Part shown: positions 1-5,684 of the stretch, piece after piece
Numbering within the stretch: position 1 is the first letter of the stretch
Layout of the letters: each line of letters opens with the position of its first letter
The notes under the pieces: model-generated
What the model was told of the DNA's origin: nothing
Database searches by the model: none
The model's input: the letters and a program-made list of their open reading frames with translations, nothing else
Made by a program: the position numbers and the translations under genes
DNA from: JBHJHK01 sp050330975
GTDB lineage: Bacteria; Pseudomonadota; Gammaproteobacteria; Competibacterales; Competibacteraceae
DNA: 9,814 bases
Direction of reading: 5' to 3'
Assembly: GCA_050330975.1 (NCBI GenBank)
Contig: JBHJHK010000163.1
Span: 1 to 9,814, forward strand

Positions 1-116
1 GAGAACCTGCCGTTTCTCAACAATATCCACCGCGCCACCGAGGCCATGGGGTTGAACCGGGCCATCGCCGGGTTGCCGGTGCCCCTCCACCCCGGGGCGG
101 CTCGCTACTACCGGGA
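1..116 (+). repeat. 116-bp perfect direct repeat, left copy (3' part of TAXI copy A)
   Basis: Every base from 1 to 116 equals 5440-5555, including synonymous positions. The repeat may extend further left outside the window. Identity stops sharply at base 117, and the remaining 46-nt gene tails are of equal length but very different. Confidence 0.95.
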
Positions 117-162
117 AGTGGGGGGGCTGGATATCCCCGAGCGGTTGTTGGCCACGGAGTGA
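1..162 (+). CDS. TAXI-family TRAP transporter solute-binding protein, 3' end only (copy A)
   Basis: The frame is open from the first base and ends at TGA 160-162, leaving 53 C-terminal residues. The first 39 residues equal residues 711-749 of the TAXI-containing binding protein at 3310-5601, and the DNA is identical over 1-116. The last 14 residues then diverge. The complete protein should therefore be an exported solute receptor that hands its ligand to the TRAP permease starting 31 nt downstream, in the usual TAXI receptor-permease order. Whether this copy also carries the extra N-terminal ABC-type domain seen in the second copy cannot be told from this window. The gene is cut by the window edge, not visibly broken. 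Confidence 0.85.
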   Translation, partial: ENLPFLNNIHRATEAMGLNRAIAGLPVPLHPGAARYYREVGGLDIPERLLATE

Positions 163-193
163 GGCTTCGAGAATCGACGCCGGTAGTTGATCC

Positions 194-2365
194 ATGAGCC
201 AGCAGACCGCCTCGGCTCCCCCCGCCAGCCCCGATGGGGCGGGGGAGGGGGTCACCCAAGACCCCCTGCGGGGCCGGCACACCCCCATCGGTCGGGCGAT
301 TGTCGCCATCGGCGTGGTACTGTCCCTCGCTCATCTGTATTTTAATACCCTGGGCACATTTCCCGAGCTTTGGACTTCGTCCATCAGCTTCGCCGGCTTT
401 GGTCTGTTGTGCTGTCTGCGCTACCCGGCCTTTTCTTCCACCACGCCCACGGGCCGGCGCCTGGCGCTGGGGCTCGATGTCGGTTTGGGCTTGTTGCTGG
501 TGGCCTGTGTCGCCCATTTGATCTTTGCCGAGGAGGCGTTTTACGCCCGGGGCTCGTCGTTTATCGCCCCCGATTGGTTCTTTGCCAGCGCCTGTGTGGT
601 CATCGCCATCGAACTCACTCGCCGCACCACCGGCTGGCTGATCCCGGCCCTCATCGTGTTGTCGTTGGTCTATGTGGTCGGGGGAGGGCGGTTCATCGAA
701 GGGGTGTTCCAGTTTCCGGGGTTGAGCGCTGAAACGGTGCTGTTTCGCCAGTACTTCAGTACCGACGGCATGTTTGGCCCCATCGCCCGGATCTCCTCCA
801 CCTTTGTGTTTATGTTCATTTTGTTCGGGGCGTTTTTGGTGCGCTCCGGGGCGGGAGATTTCATCATTCAACTGGCCATGTGCGCCGCCGGCCGCCTGGC
901 GGGGGGGCCGGGGCTGGTGGCGGTGCTGGGCTCGGCCCTCATGGGCTCTATTTCTGGCTCGGCGGTGGCCAACGTGGTATCCACGGGGGTGGTCACCATC
1001 CCGTTGATGAAGCGCGCCGGCTTCCCCCCCCGCTTCGCCGCCGGGGTGGAGGCGGCCGCCTCCACCGGCGGCCAGCTCATGCCGCCGGTGATGGGCGCTG
1101 GAGCCTTTATCATGGCCACCTACACCGGCATCTCCTATTTGGCCATCATCGCCGCCGCCACCTTGCCGGCCTTGATGTATTTCGCTTCGGTGGCCATTTG
1201 GGTGCGCATCGAAGCCCTCAAACACAACGTGGTGGCCCAAGACCTCCCCGAGGCCCCCAAACTGGTCACGGTCCTCAAGGAGGGGGGCCACAACGCCGTC
1301 CCCATCGTCGCTTTGGTGGCGTTTTTGATCGCGGGCTATACCCCCACCTACGCTGCGGGGATGAGCATTTTGGCGGCGGTGGTGGCGTCGTGGCTTTCCC
1401 CGCGGCGAGACCATCGCATGGGGCCTCGGGCCATCCTCGAAGCCCTGGCGTTGGGGGCCCGCAATATGGCCACCGTGGCGGTGTTGCTCACCGCCGTGGG
1501 GATTATCGTCAACGTCATCGGCACCACGGGGATCGGCAATACCTTTTCGTTGATGATCACCGGCTGGGCCGGGGGCAGCTTGCTGTTGACCCTGGTCCTA
1601 GTGGCGTTGGCGTCGTTGGTGTTGGGGATGGGGTTGCCGGTGACGGCGGCCTACATCGTCTTGGCGACGTTGTCGGCCCCGGCCATCAAGGATCTCATCG
1701 TCCAGGCCCAGCTCATCGACCTCATAGCCAGCGGCCAGCTCCCCGAACAGGCCCGGGCGATCTTTATGTTGGTGGCCCCCGAATCGGTGGCCGCCCTGGC
1801 CGAGGGCATGTCTCGCAGCGAGGCGGCGGCGTTGCTGGCCCGGGTGCCGGTGGAATTTGTCGCCACCTTGAACGACCAGGCCCTGGACCCGGCGGTGGTC
1901 ACCGCGGCGCTGTTGTCGGCCCACATGATCATCTACTGGCTATCCCAGGACAGCAACATCACCCCGCCGGTGTGCCTCACCGCCTTTGCCGCCGCCGCCG
2001 TGGCGGGCACCAAACCCATGGCCACGGGGGTCACCGCCTGGCGGATCGCCAAGGGCTTGTACATCGTGCCGTTGCTCATGGCCTATACGCCGTTGTTGAG
2101 CGGCCAATGGTTCGAGGTCTTGCCCGTGGTGGTGTTTGGCATTCTGGGGATCTACGCCCTCAACGGCGCCATCGCCGGCTTCCTCGAGGCCCCCGTCCCT
2201 CTCTTGGGTAGGTTCGTGTTGGTGGTGGCAGCGGCGGGGTTACTTTGGCCCCAGATGCTCCCCGTCAACCTCATGGGTGGGGCCTTGTTGGCGCTGATCG
2301 TCGTGGTGAACTTGCGTTCGCGGGCTACAATGGGGACTGTAGCTACCTCCGGTGCGCCCCCTTAA
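194..2365 (+). CDS. TRAP transporter fused permease, DctQ-DctM (4TM/12TM type, TAXI-associated)
   Basis: This is the inner-membrane permease of a TRAP transporter, which takes up organic solutes with an ion gradient using a periplasmic receptor. The 723-residue product has about 30 hydrophilic N-terminal residues, then several hydrophobic segments (about 33-52, 92-112, 128-163) forming a DctQ-like small-subunit region, then a DctM-like region from about 195. The DctM hallmark GSISGSAVANVVSTG lies at 251-265, followed by TIPLMKRAGF. A second conserved stretch, LGMGLPVTAAYIVLATL, is at 477-493, and SQDSNITPPVCLTAFAAAA is at 584-602. About 70 mostly non-membrane residues (500-572) separate the last two. 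The ATG at 194 has no clear Shine-Dalgarno and follows the receptor gene by 31 nt, so the two are probably one transcription unit. Family assignment is firm. The substrate is unknown. Confidence 0.95.
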   Translation: MSQQTASAPPASPDGAGEGVTQDPLRGRHTPIGRAIVAIGVVLSLAHLYFNTLGTFPELWTSSISFAGFGLLCCLRYPAFSSTTPTGRRLALGLDVGLGLLLVACVAHLIFAEEAFYARGSSFIAPDWFFASACVVIAIELTRRTTGWLIPALIVLSLVYVVGGGRFIEGVFQFPGLSAETVLFRQYFSTDGMFGPIARISSTFVFMFILFGAFLVRSGAGDFIIQLAMCAAGRLAGGPGLVAVLGSALMGSISGSAVANVVSTGVVTIPLMKRAGFPPRFAAGVEAAASTGGQLMPPVMGAGAFIMATYTGISYLAIIAAATLPALMYFASVAIWVRIEALKHNVVAQDLPEAPKLVTVLKEGGHNAVPIVALVAFLIAGYTPTYAAGMSILAAVVASWLSPRRDHRMGPRAILEALALGARNMATVAVLLTAVGIIVNVIGTTGIGNTFSLMITGWAGGSLLLTLVLVALASLVLGMGLPVTAAYIVLATLSAPAIKDLIVQAQLIDLIASGQLPEQARAIFMLVAPESVAALAEGMSRSEAAALLARVPVEFVATLNDQALDPAVVTAALLSAHMIIYWLSQDSNITPPVCLTAFAAAAVAGTKPMATGVTAWRIAKGLYIVPLLMAYTPLLSGQWFEVLPVVVFGILGIYALNGAIAGFLEAPVPLLGRFVLVVAAAGLLWPQMLPVNLMGGALLALIVVVNLRSRATMGTVATSGAPP
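2326..2331 (+). promoter_or_regulatory. candidate -10 box (TACAAT) for the RutE-like gene
   Basis: TACAAT, a 5/6 match to TATAAT, sits in the weakly constrained 3' end of the permease gene, about 95 nt before the ATG at 2426. It is followed by GGGG, much as the other -10 boxes here are followed by GCC. No good -35 is visible at 16-18 nt spacing, so the call is weak. Read-through from the permease is the alternative. Confidence 0.25.
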
Positions 2366-2372
2366 GGGGCGC
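2354..2372 (+). other. GC-rich hairpin over the permease stop codon
   Basis: Perfect 7-bp arms GCGCCCC (2354-2360) and GGGGCGC (2366-2372) flank a 5-nt loop that contains the TAA stop of the permease. No T-run follows, so it is not a classical intrinsic terminator. It could stabilise the permease mRNA end or slow read-through into the reductase gene. Its function is inferred only. Confidence 0.4.
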
Positions 2373-2398
2373 CCCACCACCTTTGCCCACCACCTTTG
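2373..2398. repeat. 13-bp perfect tandem duplication
   Basis: CCCACCACCTTTG occurs twice head to tail (2373-2385 and 2386-2398) in the 60-nt gap between permease and reductase. The second unit supplies an in-frame TTG at 2396 that could be mistaken for a start codon. It looks like a small local duplication. Confidence 0.85.
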
Positions 2399-2425
2399 AT
2401 CACCGTTGTTCAACCGAGAATCGCC

Positions 2426-3019
2426 ATGGCCCATACGCCCCTCGACAGCGCTGCTTTGGATCAATTGTTCAACCAGGCCCGGACCTTCAACCAGTGGCTG
2501 GACAAACCCGTCACCGACGAGCAGCTCCACGCCCTGTGGGACCTCACCAAGATGGCCCCCACCAGTGCCAACTGCTCCCCGGTGCGGCTGGTGTTTGTCA
2601 AGTCCATGGAAGCCAAGGAAAAGCTCCGCCCCGCCCTGGCCGAGGGCAACGTGGACAAGACCATGGCGGCACCGGTGACGGCCATCATCGGCCACCACAT
2701 GGAATTCCACGAGTTCCTTCCCCAGTTGTTCCCCCACACCGACGCCCGGTCTTGGTTTGCCGGCGATCCGGACAAAATTTTCGATACGGCCTTTAGAAAT
2801 GGCACCCTCCAGGGGGCGTATTTGATCATGGCCGCCAGGTCCTTGGGGCTAGACTGCGGGCCCATGTCGGGCTTTGATCAAGCCGCGGTCGACCAAGCCT
2901 TTTTCCCCGACGGCAAGATCAAAAGCAATTTCCTCTGCAACATCGGCTACGGCGACCCCGCCAAGCTCTACCCTCGAAGCCCCCGGTTCGCCTTCGAGGA
3001 GGCCTGCCGCATCGAGTGA
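2426..3019 (+). CDS. RutE-like nitroreductase-family flavoprotein (malonic semialdehyde reductase type)
   Basis: The 197-residue product is the same length as E. coli RutE and aligns end to end with that family from memory. Shared motifs include APTSANCSPVRLVFVKS (44-60), FPHTDARSWF (102-111), LGLDCGPMSGFD (140-151) and NIGYGDPAKLYPRSPR (172-187). RutE is an FMN protein that reduces malonic semialdehyde to 3-hydroxypropionate in pyrimidine breakdown. Relatives act on other small carbonyl or nitro compounds. No other rut genes are visible, and the gene sits between TRAP transporter parts, so the true substrate may differ and could be linked to whatever the transporter imports (inference). ATG 2426 is preferred over the in-frame TTG at 2396, because the latter lies in a tandem repeat and would add 10 residues absent from the family. 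The start has no strong ribosome-binding site. Confidence 0.88.
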   Translation: MAHTPLDSAALDQLFNQARTFNQWLDKPVTDEQLHALWDLTKMAPTSANCSPVRLVFVKSMEAKEKLRPALAEGNVDKTMAAPVTAIIGHHMEFHEFLPQLFPHTDARSWFAGDPDKIFDTAFRNGTLQGAYLIMAARSLGLDCGPMSGFDQAAVDQAFFPDGKIKSNFLCNIGYGDPAKLYPRSPRFAFEEACRIE

Positions 3020-3030
3020 TGGAGGCGGTT

Positions 3031-3059
3031 TTGCCATGGCCCCCGTACGCCAGTAGAAT
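3031..3059 (+). promoter_or_regulatory. sigma70-like promoter upstream of the binding-protein fusion gene
   Basis: TTGCCA (3031-3036, 5/6 to consensus), a 17-nt spacer and TAGAAT (3054-3059, 5/6) begin 12 nt after the RutE-like stop. Transcription would start near 3066. The 35-nt block 3029-3063 matches 5606-5640 (the tyrS promoter) at 27 positions, which supports both as real promoters. The predicted 5' leader to the GTG at 3310 is about 245 nt. Confidence 0.7.
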
Positions 3060-3160
3060 GCCTACGTCCTCGCTGTGGACAGAGGCGGTCAATTGGGGAT
3101 AGCGGGGCCATTGATGAGAATCGTCGTCGTCAAAAACCCAAAAAACCCCGTGCCTTCGGG

Positions 3161-3199
3161 CCAGTCCCTAGACCTTCAGTTCTGGGGATGGTTTTTTTT
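3161..3199 (+). terminator. intrinsic terminator upstream of the binding-protein fusion gene
   Basis: The left arm GTCCCTAGA (3164-3172) pairs with TCTGGGGAT (3181-3189) through 9 bp including wobbles, with an 8-nt loop. CC at 3161-3162 can add two pairs with GG at 3190-3191 by bulging A3163. Eight T residues follow at once (3192-3199). It lies between the promoter at 3031-3059 and the gene start at 3310, so it would end leader transcripts unless suppressed. It would also stop read-through from the RutE-like gene. Confidence 0.65.
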
Positions 3200-3295
3200 G
3201 GTCCCCAAACCCCAATACCCGATAAGGTCATATCCACTGACTTGTGACACCTGTTGCCCCGGTACCCATGGACTAGTTTCCCCTGAAGTTGAGCA

Positions 3296-3301
3296 AAGGA
3301 G
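3296..3301 (+). promoter_or_regulatory. Shine-Dalgarno that fixes the start at GTG 3310
   Basis: AAGGAG lies 8 nt before GTG 3310, an ideal spacing. It argues against the in-frame TTG at 3289, which lies upstream of it, and slightly against GTG 3313. It is the only strong ribosome-binding site among the genes here whose starts are visible. Confidence 0.8.
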
Positions 3302-3309
3302 AAGATATC

Positions 3310-5601
3310 GTGGTGATTCGCAGATGGTTGGCCAAGGTATTGGCAATGGGTTTTTTGGCCACAGTGGCCACGGCGGGGTACGGGCAAACGCCAGGTGTGA
3401 CGACCTCGACCATCCACATCGGCGCTACCCTGGGTTCGGAGGACTTGGAGGGTGCCGGTGTCAGGGCCTTTGGGGAAGGGGTCGAAGCCGTTTTGAGCAG
3501 CGGCGACGCCCCCGTTTTTGTCGGTCTGCGCCAGGTGCTCTACACGGTGTACGACGATCTCGACAGCCCCGACGATGCCGTTGAGCAAACCCAGGCCCTC
3601 ATGGATGAGGGCCTTTTTTTTGCCCTGGGCAGCGGGGGCGACCAAACCATTGCCGCGACCCTGCCCCTGCTGAGAGCCAATGGCGTACCCATGGTGGGTT
3701 TCTTTACGGGCATCTCGGCGCTGGATCCCGAAGATCAACGGGTATTGAATATCCGCCCGCGATTTTCTCGAGAAATCGTGGCAATGACCCAGCTCGCCCT
3801 GGGTAGCGGTTTTGAACCCGAGGAAATTTGCGCCTTTGTGCAGCGCGACCGCGACGAAAACGCCCTGCTGGCGGGGCTGCGCCAGGCGTTGAGCCCTTAT
3901 CCCGGGGCCGCCACCGCCGTCGCCGGTTTGGATTACTTGCTCGACGACGGGGGCATCACCGGCCAGCGCAATTTCTTGGGCCCCGTGGGTTTCTACGACG
4001 ATCGCGCCAACCGGATTCGCGAGGGGTATCTCTCCCTCAAAGCCTGGGAAGAAGTCGCTGGCGTCCCCTGTCGCTTTGTCGTCACGGGCTTGGACGGCGA
4101 ACCCTTGATCCAGCTCATCAACTATACCCGCCAGAAGGACGAGTCCTGGCTGTTTGGCGCCCTCTCTCCCCTGGCATCGACCAGTGGCCTGGCCTCCCTA
4201 GACGACCGGGGCATCGATGATGGGGTCGTTTTCACCCGGGTTGTTCCCCCCCGAAATGCTTCGCTACCCGTGGTCGAGGCGGCTCGGCGGACCCTGGGAG
4301 AGCGCTTCAACGCCCATTCTTTGGAGGGTTACCTCGTCGGGCGCTGGGCCCTTGAGGTATTGCGCGCCGTGGAGGGGGAGATGACCCGGGAAAATTTTCT
4401 GGCTACGGCCAGGTCGCGCCCCTTCGATCTGGGGGGCGTGGTGGTGGACTTCTCGGCCGACCAACCAGCGTCACTCCCCATCGCCCTGGAGTATCTCTAC
4501 GGAGGGCAGTTGTACGGCATCGACCAGCGGGGATTGAGCCGGGTCGGCACCGAGTTCATCGGCGGCCAGGTGGAGTTGGGAAGCGCGCCCCTGGAAGACC
4601 TGCTGGTCGACACCACCACAGTATTCACGGCGGACGTCTACGACTACCTCAGCCGTCTGCCCAAATTCGTCTTGGCCACCGCTACCAAGGGGGGCACTTA
4701 TTACCCCGTGGGCATTGCCATCGCCGCCCTGATCAACGTAAAGCTGGGGCCCAAAACCGATATCGGCCTATCGGCGATCCCCAGCGCCGGCTCCGGGGAA
4801 AACATCGGGCTATTGCGGGAAAAGCAGGTCCAGTTCGCCATCCTCCAGGGCCTCTACGGCGCCTGGGCCTGGAGTGGCGAGGGGCAGATGAGCGCCGAGG
4901 GCCCACAAAAACACCTGCGCTCCATCACGATGCTGTGGCAGAACGTCGAGCATTTTGTCGTCGCCAGTGACCGGGTCAAAACGGGTACCATCGACGACCT
5001 GGGGGCCTTTGACGGCGCTAAGTTCTCCATCGGGCGGCGCAACTCCGGCACCGAGGGCTCGGGGCGAGAGATCCTCTCCAACCTGGGGATCGACCCCGAT
5101 GGGACCTTTGACCTGGTCCACCTGGGCTATGGTGCCAGCGCCGAGGCGCTGCAAAACGGCACCATCGAGGGAATGAATATCCCCGCTGGCCCCCCGGTGG
5201 CGGCCATCTCCCAGGCCTACGCCGCCATGGGGGCCGATGGCCTCAAGGTTTTGGACTTCACCGATGAGCAAATGGCCCAGGCCAACGGCGAGTACGAGCT
5301 TTGGACCCGCTTTGTGATTCCCGCTGGCACCTACCCGGGTCAACAACAGCCCATCAATACCATTGCCCAGCCCAACTTCTTGGCGGTTCACCAAGACGTC
5401 CCCGAGGAGACGGTGTACCAGATCACCAAGACTCTCTATGAGAACCTGCCGTTTCTCAACAATATCCACCGCGCCACCGAGGCCATGGGGTTGAACCGGG
5501 CCATCGCCGGGTTGCCGGTGCCCCTCCACCCCGGGGCGGCTCGCTACTACCGGGAGCACCACGGGTTGGACATCCCCGCCCGGATGCTGACCCGTCAGTA
5601 G
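3310..5601 (+). CDS. exported two-domain solute receptor: ABC-type Leu/Ile/Val-binding-like domain fused to a TAXI TRAP receptor domain (copy B)
   Basis: The 763-residue product is more than twice the length of a usual TAXI receptor (about 320). Residues 1-26 look like a signal peptide (MVIRRW, hydrophobic core, then TAGYGQ). Residues about 33-430 resemble type I periplasmic binding proteins of the branched-chain amino-acid ABC class: an HIGATLGSEDLEGAG start, then ALGSGGDQTIAATLPLLRAN (105-124) followed by GVPMVGFFTG (125-134). Residues about 450-763 are a TAXI receptor, starting KFVLATATKGGTYYPVG (452-468), with SAGSGENIGLLR (492-503), QFAILQG (508-514) and a TEGSGREILSNLGID stretch. No second signal peptide or membrane segment lies between the domains, so both should sit in the periplasm as one chain. 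The TAXI part probably serves the permease at 194-2365. The first domain may bind a second ligand or tune release (inference). Frame and domain order are clear. No frameshift is seen. Confidence 0.9.
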   Translation: MVIRRWLAKVLAMGFLATVATAGYGQTPGVTTSTIHIGATLGSEDLEGAGVRAFGEGVEAVLSSGDAPVFVGLRQVLYTVYDDLDSPDDAVEQTQALMDEGLFFALGSGGDQTIAATLPLLRANGVPMVGFFTGISALDPEDQRVLNIRPRFSREIVAMTQLALGSGFEPEEICAFVQRDRDENALLAGLRQALSPYPGAATAVAGLDYLLDDGGITGQRNFLGPVGFYDDRANRIREGYLSLKAWEEVAGVPCRFVVTGLDGEPLIQLINYTRQKDESWLFGALSPLASTSGLASLDDRGIDDGVVFTRVVPPRNASLPVVEAARRTLGERFNAHSLEGYLVGRWALEVLRAVEGEMTRENFLATARSRPFDLGGVVVDFSADQPASLPIALEYLYGGQLYGIDQRGLSRVGTEFIGGQVELGSAPLEDLLVDTTTVFTADVYDYLSRLPKFVLATATKGGTYYPVGIAIAALINVKLGPKTDIGLSAIPSAGSGENIGLLREKQVQFAILQGLYGAWAWSGEGQMSAEGPQKHLRSITMLWQNVEHFVVASDRVKTGTIDDLGAFDGAKFSIGRRNSGTEGSGREILSNLGIDPDGTFDLVHLGYGASAEALQNGTIEGMNIPAGPPVAAISQAYAAMGADGLKVLDFTDEQMAQANGEYELWTRFVIPAGTYPGQQQPINTIAQPNFLAVHQDVPEETVYQITKTLYENLPFLNNIHRATEAMGLNRAIAGLPVPLHPGAARYYREHHGLDIPARMLTRQ
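3594..3621 (+). terminator. intrinsic terminator inside the receptor-fusion coding sequence
   Basis: GGCCCTCA (3594-3601) and TGAGGGCC (3606-3613) form a perfect 8-bp stem with a TGGA loop, followed directly by eight T residues (3614-3621). It encodes residues 95-104 (ALMDEGLFFA) within the conserved first domain, so it is inside a real gene. Close-following ribosomes should normally block the fold. Poor translation would let it end transcription early, about 285 nt into the gene. The T8 run is also a possible slippage site. Confidence 0.6.
5440..5555 (+). repeat. 116-bp perfect direct repeat, right copy (3' part of TAXI copy B)
   Basis: This is the partner of 1-116, in the same orientation and 5439 bp downstream. 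It encodes residues 711-749 of the fusion receptor, near its C-terminus. Recombination between the copies would delete or duplicate a unit holding the permease, the RutE-like gene and one receptor gene. Confidence 0.95.
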
Positions 5602-5607
5602 GTCCTT

Positions 5608-5636
5608 TTGCCACAGCCCGTGGACGCCGGTAAGAT
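5608..5636 (+). promoter_or_regulatory. sigma70-like promoter of tyrS-recQ
   Basis: TTGCCA (5608-5613), a 17-nt spacer and TAAGAT (5631-5636, 4/6 to TATAAT) begin 7 nt after the receptor stop. The predicted start near 5643 leaves a leader of about 40 nt before the tyrS ATG. The block 5606-5640 shares 27 of 35 bases with the promoter at 3029-3063. Confidence 0.65.
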
Positions 5637-5684
5637 GCCTTTTGCATTCCCTCCCTTGCGAACACCCCACGGCAGAATTGCGGC

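Larger units (their letters stand above)
3066..3309 (+). promoter_or_regulatory. structured 5' leader, candidate attenuator or source of a small RNA
   Basis: This is the transcribed but apparently non-coding stretch between the promoter at 3031-3059 and the start at 3310. Visible folds are a bulged hairpin at 3068-3085, a hairpin pairing 3090-3096 with 3108-3113, and an intrinsic terminator at 3161-3199. The hexamer GGGGAT occurs at 3095-3100 and again as the right arm of the terminator at 3184-3189. Both copies can pair with 3164-3169 (GTCCCT, with wobbles), giving mutually exclusive anti-terminator and terminator states. I do not recognise a known riboswitch class. An unregulated terminator plus a small RNA of about 130 nt is the alternative. 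An ORF beginning at 3114 overlaps the fusion gene out of frame and looks spurious. Confidence 0.4.

Noticed and set aside
17..1414. Long minus-strand open frame (465 codons) opposite the permease gene
   Set aside because: Low-complexity Gly/Arg/His-rich translation typical of antisense frames in GC-rich DNA. The plus strand holds a clear permease. Similar long shadow frames lie opposite the receptor, tyrS and recQ genes.
880..2211. 443-codon plus-strand frame overlapping the permease
   Set aside because: Its Gly/Arg/His-rich composition shows no domain, and it is out of frame with the conserved DctM motifs.
2396..2425. TTG 2396 as start of the RutE-like gene
   Set aside because: The codon is created by the tandem repeat and adds 10 residues not found in the family. 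ATG 2426 matches family length.
3183..3207. TGGGGA/TCCCCA inverted repeat around the T8 run
   Set aside because: Its arms are only 6 bp with a 13-nt loop containing the T-run, and it completes after the terminator has acted. It is probably incidental.
3289..3309. TTG 3289 as start of the fusion receptor
   Set aside because: It lies upstream of the strong AAGGAG at 3296-3301, which points to GTG 3310. The 3310 start also gives a normal signal peptide.
3356..3370. TGGCCAC-A-GTGGCCA inverted repeat in the signal-peptide region
   Set aside because: It lies within coding sequence with no T-run after it on the plus strand. It could be an operator, but nothing else supports that.
3114..3584. Open frame from ATG 3114 overlapping the leader and the receptor gene
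   Set aside because: It runs 275 nt out of frame into a well-supported gene, has no recognisable domain and lacks a ribosome-binding site. It crosses the terminator.
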